NCBI RefSeq assembly: GCF_023065955.2
Contig: NW_026622997.1
Span: forward strand, 21,990,001 to 22,054,000
Reading direction: 5' to 3'
From: Ursus arctos
Taxonomy: Eukaryota > Chordata > Mammalia > Carnivora > Ursidae
Length of the DNA stretch: 64,000 nucleotides
The notes beneath the pieces were generated by a model. That model was given only the letters and a program-made list of their open reading frames with translations, was not told the origin of the DNA and did no database searches. A program made the translations under genes and the position numbers. Below, in pieces: positions 54,795 to 64,000 of the stretch (the first letter of the stretch is position 1; the number at the start of each line of letters is the position of its first letter).

Positions 54795-55207
54795 TCCTGG
54801 CAATATTAAGCTCTACCACCAACTATTCTCGCATAGCTCTAGAGGCCAGAAATCTGAAATGAAGGTGTTGATAGGGTCACACTGCCTCTGATGGCTTTAG
54901 GGGAGGCTTCGCTCAGGAGAGCCTTGCTTACGTCTTGGTTTCTGGGGCCTTCGTTAAGGGGCTTGTGGCAGGATAATTCTGATTTTTGCCTCTGTCATCA
55001 CATTACCCTCCCCTCTTCTGGAGAAAATGTTCTGTCTCCCCCTTTTAAGGGCTTTAGTCATTAGATTTCGTGCCCACCCTCATCCAGGATGATCTCGTTT
55101 CAAGAGTCTTGACTTACATTGGTAAAGGTCCTTTCTCTGAATAAGGTCCCATTCATAGGTTCCGGCTGGACCTATTTTTTGAGGGGACACCATTCAACCC
55201 ACCAGAG
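54795..55207 (-). mobile_element. ERVL-MaLR-type LTR, partial
   Basis: In reverse orientation: AGAGGCCAGAAATCTGAAATGAAGGTGTTG, TTCGTGCCCACCCTCATCCAGG, GGTCCTTTCTCTGAATAAGGTCCC, GGGGACACCATTCAACCCACC. It matches the inverted form of the same LTR group as 45800-46203, incomplete at its outer end. Confidence 0.7.
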
Positions 55208-55774
55208 CCCTGAATCATTGTCTTAAGGTCTGCTTTTGGGGAAACCCAAATGAAAACTTCTCTGTATGCAAAATAAATTGAGGTTGTTTCGGAGTAACTA
55301 GGAGTCCAACATTGAGATGCCGGGGCCCAAACCCATCCTTGCTCTCAGGAGGCTGCTCTCTGTACATGGAAATATTTTTTATTACTCAGTCCAAACTTGG
55401 CTTCTATCCAAATGAAATGAGTAATAAAGCAAAATTGTGTTCTTATCTGTGGATGTTTACAGCCCTTGGAACATTTCTACAGTGTTGGGAGAAGTGAAGC
55501 TCATAATTCTCCAGAGAACGTCTTCATTCCTTCTTTCTCCTTTTCCTCCTCTTCTCCCATATGACGCCCATTTCTTCTGCCTGGATGATGCCATTACCTT
55601 TCTCAAAACAGTGCACACCTCCACACTGAGCTCACTGAGCCACGTATGTATTAAAGCTCACTTATATTTGTAGGGTTCTTTTGCAAGGAGGGGGGTGGTC
55701 CAGAGATTTCTAGGGTCTGAGTTACTGATACCCTTAAATATCATCTCTGTCAATTCCCCCATTTCTTAGATTAA

Positions 55775-55817
<43 letters not shown>

Positions 55818-57499
55818 CCTGTAGCACAAAGAAAAACCAGGACCTCACAATTGACAATTCTGGATAGTGCCATGGATGACTAGGTAATTTCAAGCATTGT
55901 TTTGCTACATTTATTTAAATGAATATAAATTCAGAAAATACATGTGATTTCCCCCATCAGGACTAAGTACTGAAAACAAGCCCCCTTTCTTCACCAAAAA
56001 CTGAAATCTTTGATCTCAAGGAATGACTTTGCCTAACCCGTGGGGTAGAATTTAGGAATTCAGTCTAACTATTTCTTATGCGTGGGGTCTTCTGCGTTGC
56101 TTCCTGAATAGTGGGGACTTTTCTCTCTGCCCGTAACCCAAAGTGGTCCTACCTAATAATCTACCCAAAGCAGCCAACGACTTTCCGTCCACTTCTCTCC
56201 AGAAGCTTTGAAGATTGAAGACATTCAATCTAACTAACTAGACATTCCCTGCACCTGAGAGAGAAAAGCTAAAGCCTTTATAGACGGGATTTTCTTCATA
56301 GATTGTTCACTGATATGTTTTCTCTCCTTCCTCTGATATTCCACTCTCCGTAGGCAGTTCTCTGTCACATCTCCCAGTCTGGTAACCTTAGCTCTCCCTG
56401 AGAACCCCCGGCTCCCTTGTTCTAGAAGAGGGCTAGCCTTTGGGGCTTTCTTGTGGCTCTTGAAGAGTCGAGCAGCCCTCAACCCAGGCTGACTGTATAT
56501 CAATGTTTCCTTCTATCTGGTCACCCCAGACCCCGGGAAGCCCCATGTGTGCAGATCAGGCGGGCCCATAAACTTCAGTCCATATGTAATCTTTCCAAGT
56601 GGGAGACTCTACTTTTATAATGTAGTCACTTATAAACTTAAAACAGCTCACAAAGATAAACAATTTTTCTCAGGGACAGAACAACCTAACCACATATTGA
56701 TGCATCATGTTTCTACGATTGGTAACCTCCCTTCCCCCCTCCTTGAATTTTAGAGTTGAAAATCATTTGCCTTTTCCTTGCCCCTCTTGAGCTATGGCTG
56801 CCATCTCCCACGTACCAGTTTTGATTAAATTGTTTGGATTTGAGGTTTCAGTTTAATAATTGAGTTTAGATCCTCGTACAAGGCAGGCAGCATCTAGCCT
56901 TATAGATACACCTGGTTCGCCATATGCAAACAGTGTTATGGGTGAATCTCATGTTTTTACGATGAATGATCGCGACATCTCCCGCCAAAAAGCACACACA
57001 CACCTTCTACCCCAAACTATCCCTCCTGATCTGAGACTTCTCAGAGGTGTTCTGTAGGTTCGAATGACGTTGTCTAAGAATCAGAGCTAAGGGGAGATGC
57101 AGACTAACTCACGTGCTGTGGCACCAGCCTAGTCAAATGCCTACTTCATGCCCAGCTCCCTTCTCCCAAAGGTTTCGGTAGGGTCTCCTGGCTTCTTTTT
57201 GCACTGCTGTTCTCTGCCTTCCTCTAGCTTCTCCTGGCTAGGCTCAGATATGGGCTGGAGTCTCCCTCACAGGCTCCATTGTGGACAGTAACTATTTCTA
57301 TCCATCACTTTGGGGCCTGGGGCTGATCTCGTGTGCACATGATAGACAATTCAACACTGTCCTGCGGCATCTTTCCACCTACTTGCCATTTTGGGCTTCC
57401 TAGGAACCTCCCAAGTTCCTCAACCAAATGGGAATACCTGCACCGAGAAGCCAGTGAAAGCCTCTCACTCTCATATAACTGAGAAATTTCAGGTCAGCT
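55208..57499. other. Single-copy-looking DNA
   Basis: Apart from the (AAT)n tract at 55775-55816 nothing was recognised. Frames up to 89 codons resemble nothing known. Confidence 0.4.
55775..55816. repeat. (AAT)n microsatellite
   Basis: About 14 uninterrupted AAT units. Confidence 0.99.
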
Positions 57500-57760
57500 G
57501 TGGTGCAGCGTGCCGCGGAGGAGGGGTGTGGAGACAAGTGAGGGAAGGGGCTCGAGAAGTGGCAGGTGCCACACCGGGTGCTTCAGGTACCGAGAAGGGA
57601 ATTTGGACTTAATCCTCAGGGCATCGTGGGGGCGGTGAAATGCTTTAATAGGAAACAACATGACATTTTTGCACGATATACCAAAACATGTGTGAATGTG
57701 GAACCCCCGACCCGCTCCTTTGAGGTAGGTCACTTCTCCTTAGAAACAATGTCAATGAAG
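57500..57760 (-). repeat. Possible L2 fragment
   Basis: GGGAATTTGGACTTAATCCTCAGGGCATCG, GGTGAAATGCTTTAATAGG, ACATGACATTTTTGC resemble an inverted L2 block. Confidence 0.35.
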
Positions 57761-58019
57761 GTCTTGCGCAAATATCTCTAATCAGTATCAGACAAATACC
57801 AATCAGGTTCTTTGTGCTCTGGCTCTGTAGGGTGCTATTAAGATGATTGAAAACCAGGCCTGTATGTCGTGCCAACACTAGTTTTGACCTGGCTGGTCAC
57901 ATCATGGTGATCTTCTCTGCTTCTCTCAGCTGCCAGCTCAGCAGAGCTGATCATCTGAAGGGAAAGGAGCATTGCAACTCGACCTGTGCTGTAGTACAGA
58001 CTTATTTGTGAAAGCTCAG

Positions 58020-58260
58020 GCCCGAGCTACACCGTGTTGTATCGACATCAAAAGCTGCTGATAGTAATTAATATTCATTCAATTTTAGTTGTGCTTGAAG
58101 AAAAGACATGGCCAGAAATTTTACCTGTGATGTATGTGAAAACATATCTCATAATTTAGAAGCTATTTTGGCATGCTGCACTAGACAGAGTGGGATGACA
58201 CATCTGGGAGACTACATAATAATCATTTCTATTTTAAGAAACAGAAGGAGGCTAAATAAT
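58020..58260. promoter_or_regulatory. Candidate conserved non-coding element
   Basis: Repeat-free block with AGTAATTAATATTCATTCAATTTTAG (58064-), CATAATTTAGAAGC (58150-), ACATAATAATCATTTC (58214-). No coding frame. Confidence 0.2.
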
Positions 58261-58284
58261 TTTTAAAATGCCCTTAAATATTCA

Positions 58285-58478
58285 TACACATATACATATA
58301 TATATAAAGATACATATTGTACCACAATAAGTATGCATATATATGTATACTATGTGTATGATAGATATGTATTATATACATTATGAATATACAAAAATGC
58401 ATATGTACCTATTACATATTATATACAGGTATTATGTATGTATTATACATATGTATATGCATATATACATATATACGT
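58285..58478. repeat. (TA)/(TATACA) AT-rich low-complexity tract
   Basis: Interrupted ATATAC, TATGTA and ATATAT units over ~190 bp. Confidence 0.85.
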
Positions 58479-58489
58479 TTTTTGAATCT

Positions 58490-58605
58490 CCATCTCATCT
58501 ATAAAATGAGGATTGTGATGCTCAAATCAAAGATTGGTTCTGAAGATTAAATTAGATATATAAGGAATGTGCTTCACACAAGACCAAGCATATAGGGGGA
58601 ATGCA
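58490..58605 (+). repeat. MIR fragment
   Basis: CTCCATCTCATCTATAAAATGAGGATTGTG, TTCTGAAGATTAAATTAGATA, GTGCTTCACACAAGACCAAGC. Confidence 0.7.
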
Positions 58606-59094
58606 ATTGCAGCGAGTTTCCTTTCCAGAACACTTACACATCAAAGCCAAATAAATACAGAGATTTATTCATGTAAAAAAAATTGTGAGCACATATTTTT
58701 CAATGATTAATAGAGAAAAACCAAGAATCATTTTTGTTTTTCTATGTGGAAGAGTCCAAATTTATTATCAGCGCATCAGGTCGTCAAAAATAATTGAGTT
58801 AATTTTGTGTCTTTTTCTGCTCTTACCATACACTTACTTTATACCATTTACAAGTATCTAGAAATTTCTATTTCATTTTTTTTCTCAAATTTTAATTCTA
58901 GGTATGACTTGGTCCACATCTAGATAAATCATCTATTGTTTTGAAAAAGGATGAATACACTTCATGAAATTTAACTATTTTCAGATTTGCTTTTATTTTA
59001 TTTTTGGAACCTAAATTATACACAGATATTGAATATCCAGCATCATAAATGATTTATTATTATTATTATTATTATTACATGGGTTATTATTACA
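58606..59094. repeat. AT-rich DNA with (TTA)n
   Basis: (TTA)n run at 59053-59077. Otherwise no gene or repeat recognised. Confidence 0.6.
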
Positions 59095-59605
59095 GGGATT
59101 AAAGAAGACCTCAGATTGTTTGACACTTCTCCCCTCGAGAGTTAGAGGTCTATGTTCCCTCCCCTTGAACCTGAGTAGCCTCTGTGACTGCTTGACAAAG
59201 GGATGACAATAGGAGTCACGTCATGCCCTTTTTCAGGCTGAGGGCTTAAGAAACTAGCCGTGTCTACTTCCTCTGTCTCAGCACGCTGGCTCCAGGGACC
59301 CTGAACCACCACGCTGGTCTGACTACCACAGACCATGGTAGAGAGATCACTGGAAAGGGCTCCAAGTGACCACCACAACTGAGCCTGGCCTTCTGGACAT
59401 CCCTACCAAGACTCCAACCCTCGGAGAAAAGTCTCCGGTTCTCTACCCAGTCCATCAACCAGCTGGAAACCATCAGTGACTTCCGTCAATCCCCCAGCTC
59501 AGCCCTGTCAGCATTCCTGACACCCAAAACTGTGAGAGCTAATAAAATGGGGATTGTTTGAAGCCACTAAATTTTTCAAGTAATCTCTTACAGAAGAACG
59601 ATTGC
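59095..59605 (+). mobile_element. MLT1-type ERVL-MaLR LTR
   Basis: CTTGAACCTGAGTAGCCTCTGTGACTGCTTGAC, GACAATAGGAGTCACGTC, CTTCCTCTGTCTCAGCACGC, GGACCCTGAACCACCACGC, CAACCAGCTGGAAACC, GAGAGCTAATAAAATGG, GAAGCCACTAAATTTTTC: MLT1 word order in direct orientation. Solitary; no internal viral genes. Confidence 0.8.
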
Positions 59606-60350
59606 TGGAACAATGAATTGACGAACAGAGAGGTAGAACGTGTTTCTCTCCTGAGTGGGTGCTGTTAGTACGGGTTTAGCCGATAGGTTGTGAGCCGTAA
59701 TGGATGACTAGACTTCAGAGGAAAGCTACGATATTTTTAACAACTAGGATAATTTTATTATAAGTATTTGTTGATCTTATACAAACCTGGGAATAGTTCA
59801 TGTTTCACGTTGATTTAAAAATGAGTTTCTCCTCAAAAGTAATTTTACAGGAGATTATTATGAATATCTGATTCAGACAGCTGAAATTCACTCATGAGGC
59901 TACAAACACAATATGCCAACATCCATTTTATTCAAGTTGTAAGGTATTTCTGAAATAACTGTCATAATAACAGGTCCAATCTAATATTGTTTTCTGGTAA
60001 TACTATGCTTCAAATGTGAGTGACAAATGTTTTGAGGAACACCAGCTACTTTTTCTGATGCATCTAAAATAATTCTTATACGTAAAAAATAAATACTAAA
60101 GAAGAACGAAGAGTGTAAGAATTACGGATGAAGAATATAAGAATGACTTAAGTCTGCTGCGTGTTTAGATATGCCAGGGATGCTTGAATGCAGTTAAAAT
60201 AAGTGGCAAATGGGCTTCTTGCGTGAAACCTTCTCCCGAATCATGTTCCCAACTTCTGTTAGTCATCCTCCTTTTCCTTCAGGGGTAAGGGAAGGGCATT
60301 GCATCTATTCTCAGGACTTTACCCATAAGGTGGAAATTTGAAACATAAAG
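59606..60350. other. AT-rich single-copy-looking DNA
   Basis: Nothing recognised. Confidence 0.4.
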
Positions 60351-60364
60351 CATACATTGGAAGA

Positions 60365-60539
60365 GGGGTGCCTGGGTGGCTCAGTTGGTTGAGCGATCCG
60401 CTCTTGGTTTCAGCTCAGGTCCTGATCTCAGGGTCGTGGGATGGAGCTCCACGTTGAGCTCTGTGTTCAACATGGAATCTGCTTGGGATTCTCTCTCTCT
60501 CTCTCTTAAATTAATAAATAAAATCTTTTAAAAAAACCA
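60365..60539 (+). mobile_element. Carnivore SINE, slightly shortened
   Basis: GGGGTGCCTGGGTGGCTCAG head, CAGCTCAGGTCCTGATCTCAGGGTC, (CT)n middle and AATAAATAAAATC tail. TSD CATACATTGGAAGAG (60351-) / CATACATTGTAAAAG (60540-60554), two differences. Confidence 0.95.
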
Positions 60540-60554
60540 CATACATTGTAAAAG

Positions 60555-61059
60555 ACCCATTACATTTCTAGCCTTGACCTTTTCACTATGTTTCAGACCC
60601 ATATTTTCAATTGCATAAAACTATATCCAACTAGATAATCCTCTAATATCTTCAACCAAACATATCCAAATAAAAAAAAAGGAGGTTTATTATGTTCAAC
60701 TGAATAATCATTCAGATCTATCAAGCTAGAAATTTTATGGTCACTTTTATCTTCTTTTGCCCTCATCCTAGAGATAACTTCAAGTCCTATAATTTTCATC
60801 TGTGTTACATTGCTTCTATTCTGCCTGTGTCTGTATTCCCACACAATTTAGACCTCCTCTATTTCCTGCATTTACACAATAATCTCTTCTCTCTGTTTTA
60901 AGGCAAACTGCTTTGATATTTGTTGTCGAAAACACTGTCCAAGAGGAAACAGAGTCCAGAAAAATGTTTTCTTTCAATGTAATGCTAGAAAAGGCTATGT
61001 CCCATTTGAAAAAATAGCACACTTCCTCTATTTTGATTAGATTCATGTGAAAATGTTTA
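60555..61059. other. AT-rich single-copy-looking DNA
   Basis: Nothing recognised. Confidence 0.4.
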
Positions 61060-61421
61060 AAGTAGAAATTTATATTAAATTATAGCATAAATACAGAAGT
61101 GTGCAAAATTATAAGTGGGCAATTCAATATTCAAAAAGTGAACCAATTTGAATAACCACCAGATATGAAAAAAAAAAAACCATTCCAGGACTCCCAAAGA
61201 CTCTTTCATGCTCCCTCCCCACAGGTAACCACTTACAGGACTCCTTACTATCAATTAATTTTGGTATTTTGAACTTTAATGGGATTACGGTATGGTATAC
61301 TCTTGTATCTGCCTTTTGTTCAACTATAAAGTTGACGTTTATTTATATTGTTATGTATAACAGTAATTTGCTTATTCTCATAGTTGTATGATATTCCTTT
61401 GAGTGGCTATATCACAATTTA

Positions 61422-61618
61422 CTTTTTTTTAATGTTTTTTTATTATATTATGTTAGTCACCGTACAGTACATCCCTGGTTTCTGATGTAAAGTTCGATGA
61501 TTCATTAGTTGCGTATAACACCCAGTGCACCATGCAATACGTGCCCTCCTTACTACCCATCACCAGTCTATCCCATTCCCCCACCCTCCTCCCCTCTGAA
61601 GCCTGCAGTTTGTTTCTC
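61422..61618 (-). mobile_element. Young L1 3' end inserted in the old L1M
   Basis: Inverted copy of the same 3' UTR as the 53.0-53.2 kb L1 (ATTATATTATGTTAGTCACCGTACAG, ACCCAGTGCACCATGCAATACG, TCACCAGTCTATCCCATTCC), 5'-truncated in the G-rich 3' UTR. Its antisense frame (61453-61803) is not a gene. No clear TSD: ACTT at both edges is the most that can be seen. Confidence 0.92.
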
Positions 61619-62710
61619 AAACTTACCCAGTCTGCTGCTGATTGACATTTGAAATTTTCAGGTTTAGGCGTAAGAGTGCTGTGATGAACATTTTTTAATA
61701 TGTCTTTTGGTACAAATACAGATGCAAATGTGTTGAGTATATTCCTTAGGAGTGCAATTAATGGGTTGTAGGACCATTTGTCTTTATAAATATTACCAAA
61801 CACTTTTCCTGAATGGTTATACCAATTTGTATTTCCAGCAGCTATATATGAGAGTGTCCCTTAATCCAAATCTTGTATCACTTAATATCGTTAGTATCTT
61901 CAATCTTAGCCATTGACTGAGCATATAATTGTACTCATTCTGGTTTTAATTTTTACTACATGGTGGTTAAGGAGCTTGACCACATTTTCATACATTTATT
62001 GACAATTTGGTATCTGTTCAAACTTTTTAAATATTTTTTAAAAACTTGTTTGTTTTCTATAGCTTAGTTTTTTGTAGAAGTTCTTTATGTATTTGGTAAT
62101 GGTTCCTTTGTCAGATACATGTGTAGCAAGCATTTTCTACTCCGTGGCCTGCCTTATCATTCATATAACAGGGTCTTTTGATAAACGTAGGTTTTTTTAA
62201 TTTTAATGTGTTGCAATTTATCAAGGTTTTTCATTTTGGTTAGTGTTTTGCAAAAAATCTCTGCTTACAAGATGTTATTTTCTAGAATGTTTATTATATT
62301 ATCTTTAACTTTTTGATCTAAGGACCATCTGGAATTAATTTTACTCAAAGAATGAGTTACAGGAAAAAAAATTATGTTTTTTCCATGCAGATATCCAATG
62401 AGCCTGGTACCATTTATTGAGAGGACGACTATTTTCCACACTGCAGTATAGTGGTATCTCTTTATAAAGCAAGTGATACTGTATGTGTGGATCAGTTTCT
62501 AGGATTTCTATTCTATTTTATTGGTCTATTGAACTATCTTTATGACAATACCACACTGTGAATTATTATAACTTCATAATAAACCTTGGGTAAGGCCGCT
62601 AACTTTGCTCTGCTTCTTCAAAATTATGTTGGTTACTCTTGGATTTTAGCAATTGTACACAAATTTGTACACAAATAGGCTTATCAAGTTTTTAAAACTT
62701 TGTGACTTCT

Positions 62711-62889
62711 GGGGTGCCTGGGTGGCTCAGTCGGTTAAGCATCTGCCTTCAGCTCAGTTCTTGGGATTGAGCCCTGCATCGGGCTCTTTGCTCAGTGGGG
62801 AGCCTGCTTCTCCCTCTCCCCCTGTTTGTGCTCTCTCTCACTCATTCTCTCTCTCTCTCTCAAATCAACACATAAAATCTTAAAAAAAT
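62711..62889 (+). mobile_element. Carnivore SINE with internal deletion
   Basis: GGGGTGCCTGGGTGGCTCAG head. Part of the GTCATGATCCCAGGG segment is missing; the rest continues with GGGATTGAGCCCTGCATCGGGC and CT-rich sequence to ACATAAAATCTTAAAAAA. TSD AAAACTTTGTGACTTCT (62694-62710) / AAAACTTTGTGGCTTTT (62890-62906), two differences. Confidence 0.95.
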
Positions 62890-63205
62890 AAAACTTTGTG
62901 GCTTTTGATTTTGATTGCATTACCTTTATAGTTAAGTTTAGGAAGAGTGGTTATTTAAAAAATATCATGCCTCCTAGTCCATAAATATGGTCTATTCCTT
63001 CTGTTATTTGGTCATTCTTTATTTTCTCTCAGTAATGTTTTATGTCATACATGATTGAACTCAAAGTTATTATTTCATCATATAATGCTCTTTATAATAT
63101 CATCTCAGGGATCTTTCCTGCCCACCTTATTTCCTACCACTTCCCACCATCCATGCATTTTTCCAAATTCTTTGACTTTCCTAATATGTCTAGACTATGA
63201 AAGCC

Positions 63206-63417
63206 TTTTTTTTTTCCTAGAGTGAGAGAGAGAAAGAGAGAGTGTGTGTGTAGGAACAGGCAGGGAGGGGCAGAGGGACAGGGAGAAAGAGAATCTTAAG
63301 TAGGCTCCATGCCCAGTGCCAAGCCGGATGCAGGGCTTGATCTCACAACCCTGAGATCATAGTCTAAGCTGAAATCAAGAGTCAGATGCTTAACTGACTG
63401 AGCCACCCAGGCACCCC
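63206..63417 (-). mobile_element. Carnivore SINE, full length
   Basis: T-run at the left, GAGAGAGAGAAAGAGAGAG middle, GATCTCACAACCCTGAGATCATAG and GAGCCACCCAGGCACCCC head complement. Weak AAAGCCT/AAAGGCT flanking repeat. Confidence 0.94.
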
Positions 63418-63669
63418 TAAAAGGCTATTCCTTAGCTCTTTGATTTTGATGTGATTTTTCCTATTTCTCAAAATGTTCTTCTCTTCCATGCCGTGCAATT
63501 TTCTAGCAATAGTTTGAAACAAAGCTCAGCTTCTATCATCTCTGTTTTCCCCTTGCAAAGTAAATTGCATTGCCCGAAATGCATTGGTAACATTTTTTCA
63601 CATCACTCTATTCAATTATATTAGGATTTGTACACTCTATGTAATTAATTCATATGAAATTCATGTGAA
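63418..63669. other. Single-copy-looking DNA
   Basis: Nothing recognised. Confidence 0.4.
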
Positions 63670-63790
63670 ACTGAACTCGTCAAGGGCAGGGACTGCATTT
63701 TATTTGTCTTTGTACCAGTACCTGGTGCAATTCTCACAGCTAAGCCAGAGTTTAACTATTATTTACTGATTGAATGGATGTGTCCCCAAT
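63670..63790 (+). repeat. L2 3' end
   Basis: ACTCGTCAAGGGCAGGGACTGC, TTTGTCTTTGTACCAGTACCTGGTGCAATTC, CTATTATTTACTGATTGAATGGATG: canonical L2 3' terminus. Confidence 0.7.
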
Positions 63791-64000
63791 ATCTAATTTT
63801 TGTCAGTTCATGTGCCAATACACACACACAAAAAGAGAACTCCAGATGCCCTTCAGGTTTCAGAGAGTCTCGGGGTTACCTGGTATCCAAAAGAAGATAA
63901 GTGTACAGATAACAAATATACCTTAAAACTCAACTTTAAAGGAACATCTAAAAAACTATTGCTGTATTTCTAAGCCTCCTATAGTTTAGGTTAACAACAC
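63791..64000. other. Single-copy-looking DNA to window end
   Basis: A short CA run at about 63820-63830; nothing else recognised. Confidence 0.4.

Larger units (their letters stand above)
61060..63060 (-). mobile_element. Old L1M 3' UTR and ORF2, with nested insertions
   Basis: In plus-strand reading it follows inverted L1M ORF2 from the 3' side: CATGCTCCCTCCCCACAGGTAACC, GCATAATGG-type block lost to insertion, GATTGACATTTGAAATTTTCAGG, TCCTTAGGAGTGCAATTAATGGG, CCAGCAGCTATATATGAGAGTG, CTGTTCAAACTTTTT, GTAGAAGTTCTTTATGTATTTGG, CTGGTACCATTTATTGAG, TTTATTGGTCTATTGAAC, GGACCATCTGGAATTAATTTTA. A young L1 (61422-61618) and a SINE (62711-62889) interrupt it. Confidence 0.85.

Noticed and set aside
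61453..61803. 116-codon minus-strand frame similar to the 53016-53207 frame
   Set aside because: Both are translations of the same L1 3' UTR, not genes.

Overview
The window reads as non-coding mammalian nuclear DNA from a carnivore. The main evidence is about twenty copies of the tRNA-derived carnivore SINE (head starting GGGGCRCCTGGGTGGC, CT-rich middle, AATAAA/A-rich tail). Several carry the subtype head and 'CTTCGGCTCAGGGCGTGATCC' body that I associate with bear/panda-type caniforms (SINEC_Ame-like). The young L1 3' ends (GTGATTAACATAATATAATAAA type) fit the same group. Assignment to an arctoid caniform, probably an ursid, is from memory of these families. I see no bacterial operon, viral genome, CRISPR array or functional protein-coding gene. 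The window is either intergenic or inside a large intron, and the sequence cannot decide between these.

Layout. 1-10 kb: AT-rich single-copy DNA with SINEs, an old L1 3' end on the minus strand, MIR and L2 relics and a (CA)n tract. 10.1-15 kb: a chain of old plus-strand L1/HAL1/L1ME pieces with two SINEs inserted. 15-22 kb: an L2 fossil that still spells a YADD reverse-transcriptase motif, several SINEs with clear target-site duplications (TSDs), a (TTTCC)n tract and a complete hAT-type DNA transposon with its 8-bp duplication. 22-33 kb: mostly single-copy DNA, an old L1 3' end, and a likely processed pseudogene (minus strand, about 27.95-28.87 kb) split by a SINE. 32.4-42.9 kb: a 10.5-kb stretch with no SINE and only a 51-bp L1 tail, rich in MIRs and holding AT-rich homeodomain/POU-like motif clusters that may be conserved enhancers. 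43-60 kb: SINEs, ERVL-MaLR-type LTRs, two young truncated L1 insertions (one keeps the ORF2 C-terminal coding region, broken by one in-frame stop) and scattered L2/MIR. 61-63.1 kb: an old minus-strand L1 carrying a younger L1 and a SINE inside it.

The elements do not form one pathway. They are successive layers of retrotransposition: L2/MIR first, then DNA transposons, L1M/HAL1 and MaLR LTRs, then carnivore SINEs and L1s mobilised by the L1 machinery. I found no convincing previously undescribed biological system. The best leads are the SINE-interrupted retrogene-like open frame at 28 kb, the POU-homeodomain-POU motif cluster near 35.9 kb inside the SINE desert, and a few very young insertions that may be polymorphic. 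Repeat family names come from recognition of consensus phrases, not from a database search, so subfamily labels are provisional.
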